From Notospermus geniculatus (taxonomy: Eukaryota > Nemertea > Pilidiophora > Heteronemertea > Lineidae), in the NCBI GenBank assembly GCA_002633025.1, contig NMRB01000023.1:399997-463996 (forward strand): a stretch of DNA of 64,000 nucleotides. The letters run 5' to 3'. Positions within the stretch are counted from its first letter, which is position 1. Each line of letters opens with the position of its first letter. Positions 62,221 to 64,000 of this stretch are shown here, piece after piece. Under the pieces are notes generated by a model that was not told the origin of the DNA, did not search any database, and was given only the letters and a program-made list of their open reading frames with translations. The position numbers and the translations under genes are program-made.

Positions 62221-62265
62221 CTTTGATAAATGAACAACATTGACAATGTTGTTCATTTATCAAAG
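62221..62265. repeat. 45-bp perfect palindrome
   Basis: CTTTGATAAATGAACAACATTG and its exact reverse complement around a single central A. It abuts the hairpin element at 62102-62220 and shares the CTTTGAT target sequence. Confidence 0.9.
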
Positions 62266-62390
62266 TATTGTTGAACAAGTTCAGACGAACTTGCATTTTG
62301 CAACAAACTTGGCAAATCAAATGCCGCTGGCACCATGTTCATGTTGTTTGATCATGGAGGTATAATAAAGATATGCCTGTAGGGTCTACT

Positions 62391-62525
62391 CACAGTCCCC
62401 TGAAGCCTAGTTAGCGGGATTATCGGGTTAGTTAGCGGGAATATCGGGTTAAACCATTGTAAACAATGGGTAAGAGAAATACAACTAACCCGATAATCCC
62501 GCTAACTAGGCTTCAGGGGCCTGTG
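62391..62525. mobile_element. 135-bp hairpin element, CACAG/CTGTG ends, 7-bp target duplication
   Basis: CACAGTCCCCTGAAGCCTAG... pairs with ...CTAGGCTTCAGGGGCCTGTG (arms ~43 bp, one mismatch), flanked by GTCTACT at 62384-62390 and 62526-62532. The left arm contains an internal partial repeat (GTTAGCGGGA.TATCGGGTTA twice). It lies about 145 bp upstream of the NOA1 start. Confidence 0.92.
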
Positions 62526-62669
62526 GTCTACTACTGATGTTTAAATGCTATTATTTCTCGACATTACAGGCTGACTTCTATCTACCAGACATGTTTCTTT
62601 GTGAGAAAAACTCAATCCCAGACTTATGAATTAGACGAGTAATTTGTTGCCGGAAATCAAACAGTCACT

Positions 62670-63949
62670 ATGTTTACCTGTAAAATTCCCTGGAATGGAT
62701 TGAGTCAATTTAGGAATTTGCTCAGAAGTCCACAACTGGCACTGGTCAACAGGTTACAGATTTTACAATCAAGGTGGGCCACCAGTTCACCTGACATGAA
62801 AGTGCACCTAAGACCAAGGAAAAGACATGACATTCAGAGTAAAAGAAACAGTTTACCTCTGATTGCTGAGGTGAATGGGGTTGGTTCTACTCTTCAGGAT
62901 GCCAATAGCGATGTTGAGCAGAGGCTAAGAGAAATTGATGACCAACTCGAGAAACTGAAAGACGATGAGGACATGTACAAAGTTTTTGTTTCTGATGTTC
63001 AACGCCAAATAGAGGATACCTATTCAAAAATTAAAGAAAGTTTAGGTGATGAAAGGTTTGATGAATTGAAGGAAAGGATAAATGCTGCTGAAAAACGCAG
63101 AAAAAAACTCAGGCGTGGAAAAGACGAACCACAAGAAACTGAATATGGCTCACCAGATCCTAGTGTTCCGATTAGTGATGTCCCATGTCATGGCTGTGGG
63201 GCTCTTCTTCATTGCCAAGACCAAAATATTCAAGGCTATATCCCAAGTGAAAAGTTCATACCTCTCACAAGTGCAGAACTTAATGAGACACTATGCCAAA
63301 GATGTCACCTGCTGAAATATCACAATGTTTGCCTCAACATCCGAATGGATCCCACGGAATTCGAACGTACCATACAAGAAATCCGCCCCAAGGTAGCATT
63401 AGTCATTGTCATTGTTGATTTGTTGGACATGCCTAACTGCATCATAAGTGATCTACTTGACATGATAGGACGGAAACACCACGTCTACATTGTGGGGAAC
63501 AAAGTTGATTTGCTTCCGAATGATGGTAGAGCTTTCTTGGAGAGAGCGTTGGACTGTTTGAAGAAATGCTGTGCAGACCAAGGCCTGGAAGGGAAGTGCA
63601 TCAAGCATACGTGTCTAGTGAGTGCCAAGACTGGTTATGGGATTGAGGGGCTGGTGACAAAGCTTTTCAACCGATGGGACAGAAAAGGTGAGACAAATGG
63701 TGATATTTTCTGGGTTGACTGCTGACCACTTACTGGTAGTTGTGGAGTCCCACTTGGAAGAATACTACCAGCAATGAAAAAATGATTCTGGTACATATTG
63801 TACTTGTTATTTCACTCTAGGTGATGTCTACCTCCTTGGCAGTACCAATGTTGGCAAATCGTCTCTTTTCAATGTTTTGTTATCATCTGACTACTGCCGT
63901 TTAAGAGCAAGGGAACTCATCAGCAGGGCAACAGCATCAGTTTGGCCAG
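62670..63949 (+). CDS. NOA1: NOA1, circularly permuted mitochondrial GTPase (5' part; continues beyond the window)
   Basis: Exon 1 is 62670-63687, exon 2 63821-63949, joined in phase 1. The N-terminus is basic, hydroxylated and acid-poor, as for a mitochondrial presequence; residues ~80-150 are charged and helical. A treble-clef zinc motif follows (C173-x2-C176 and C209-x2-C212), as in bacterial YqeH. GTPase motifs come in permuted order: NKVD at 277-280 (G4), SAKTGYG (G5), and only then the P-loop GSTNVGKSS in exon 2 (G1). NOA1/YqeH proteins act in ribosome assembly and, in mitochondria, translation and respiration (family knowledge). The remaining C-terminal part lies to the right. Divergent from SLU7 with ~2.1 kb between them. 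Confidence 0.95.
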
Positions 63950-64000
63950 GTGAGATTTGTTGAGCAAATCTGTATGGAATAAATCTGTCTATTCTTAAGG

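Overview
This is a piece of an intron-rich animal nuclear genome. Every recognisable gene is a metazoan housekeeping or regulatory gene split by GT-AG introns of a few hundred bases. The sequence between genes is packed with short fold-back elements, tRNA-derived SINE-like copies and local duplications. The GGCCTAGGCCTA and ACATGTACATGT-type simple motifs, the high repeat polymorphism and the gene sequences suggest a marine invertebrate, possibly an echinoderm or other invertebrate deuterostome; that placement is inference. Two single N bases (1683, 5669) mark unresolved assembly positions.

Layout: 1-3.2 kb holds repeats, a tRNA-like SINE and a LINE reverse-transcriptase tail. 3.2-7.7 kb (+) is CREBRF, a bZIP regulator with two alternative last exons. 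10.56-15.76 kb is a tandem segmental duplication without a recognisable gene. 16.06-19.36 kb (-) is a type I membrane protein with tandem cysteine-rich repeats; its 5' two thirds and upstream region are duplicated again at 23.08-29.17 kb as an incomplete copy. 29.56-29.89 kb (-) is a PLAC8-domain protein. 31.75-33.24 kb (+) is cyclin J. 34.90-36.08 kb (-) is the C-terminal part of BUB3, with the N-terminal exons not found. 38.58-46.57 kb (+) is GPAM (glycerol-3-phosphate acyltransferase) in 19 coding exons. 46.6-51.9 kb is repeats. 51.94-55.06 kb (-) is CIAO1, 55.95-60.54 kb (-) is SLU7, and 62.67 kb to the window end (+) is the start of NOA1.

The genes do not form a pathway. They are neighbours covering ER/stress transcription control (CREBRF), cell cycle (cyclin J, BUB3), lipid synthesis (GPAM), cytosolic Fe-S assembly (CIAO1), splicing (SLU7) and mitochondrial translation (NOA1). 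The assembled reading frames close exactly for CREBRF (599 or 607 aa), cyclin J (274 aa), CIAO1 (340 aa) and SLU7 (587 aa), which supports the exon models.

The most unusual signals are: three near-perfect hairpin elements with CACAG/CTGTG ends, unrelated interiors and exact 7-bp target duplications, all between 55.3 and 62.5 kb; the duplicated in-frame terminal exon of CREBRF; and the two tandem duplications, whose copies differ by whole mobile elements and so reveal element boundaries. Those duplications could also be two haplotypes assembled in series.
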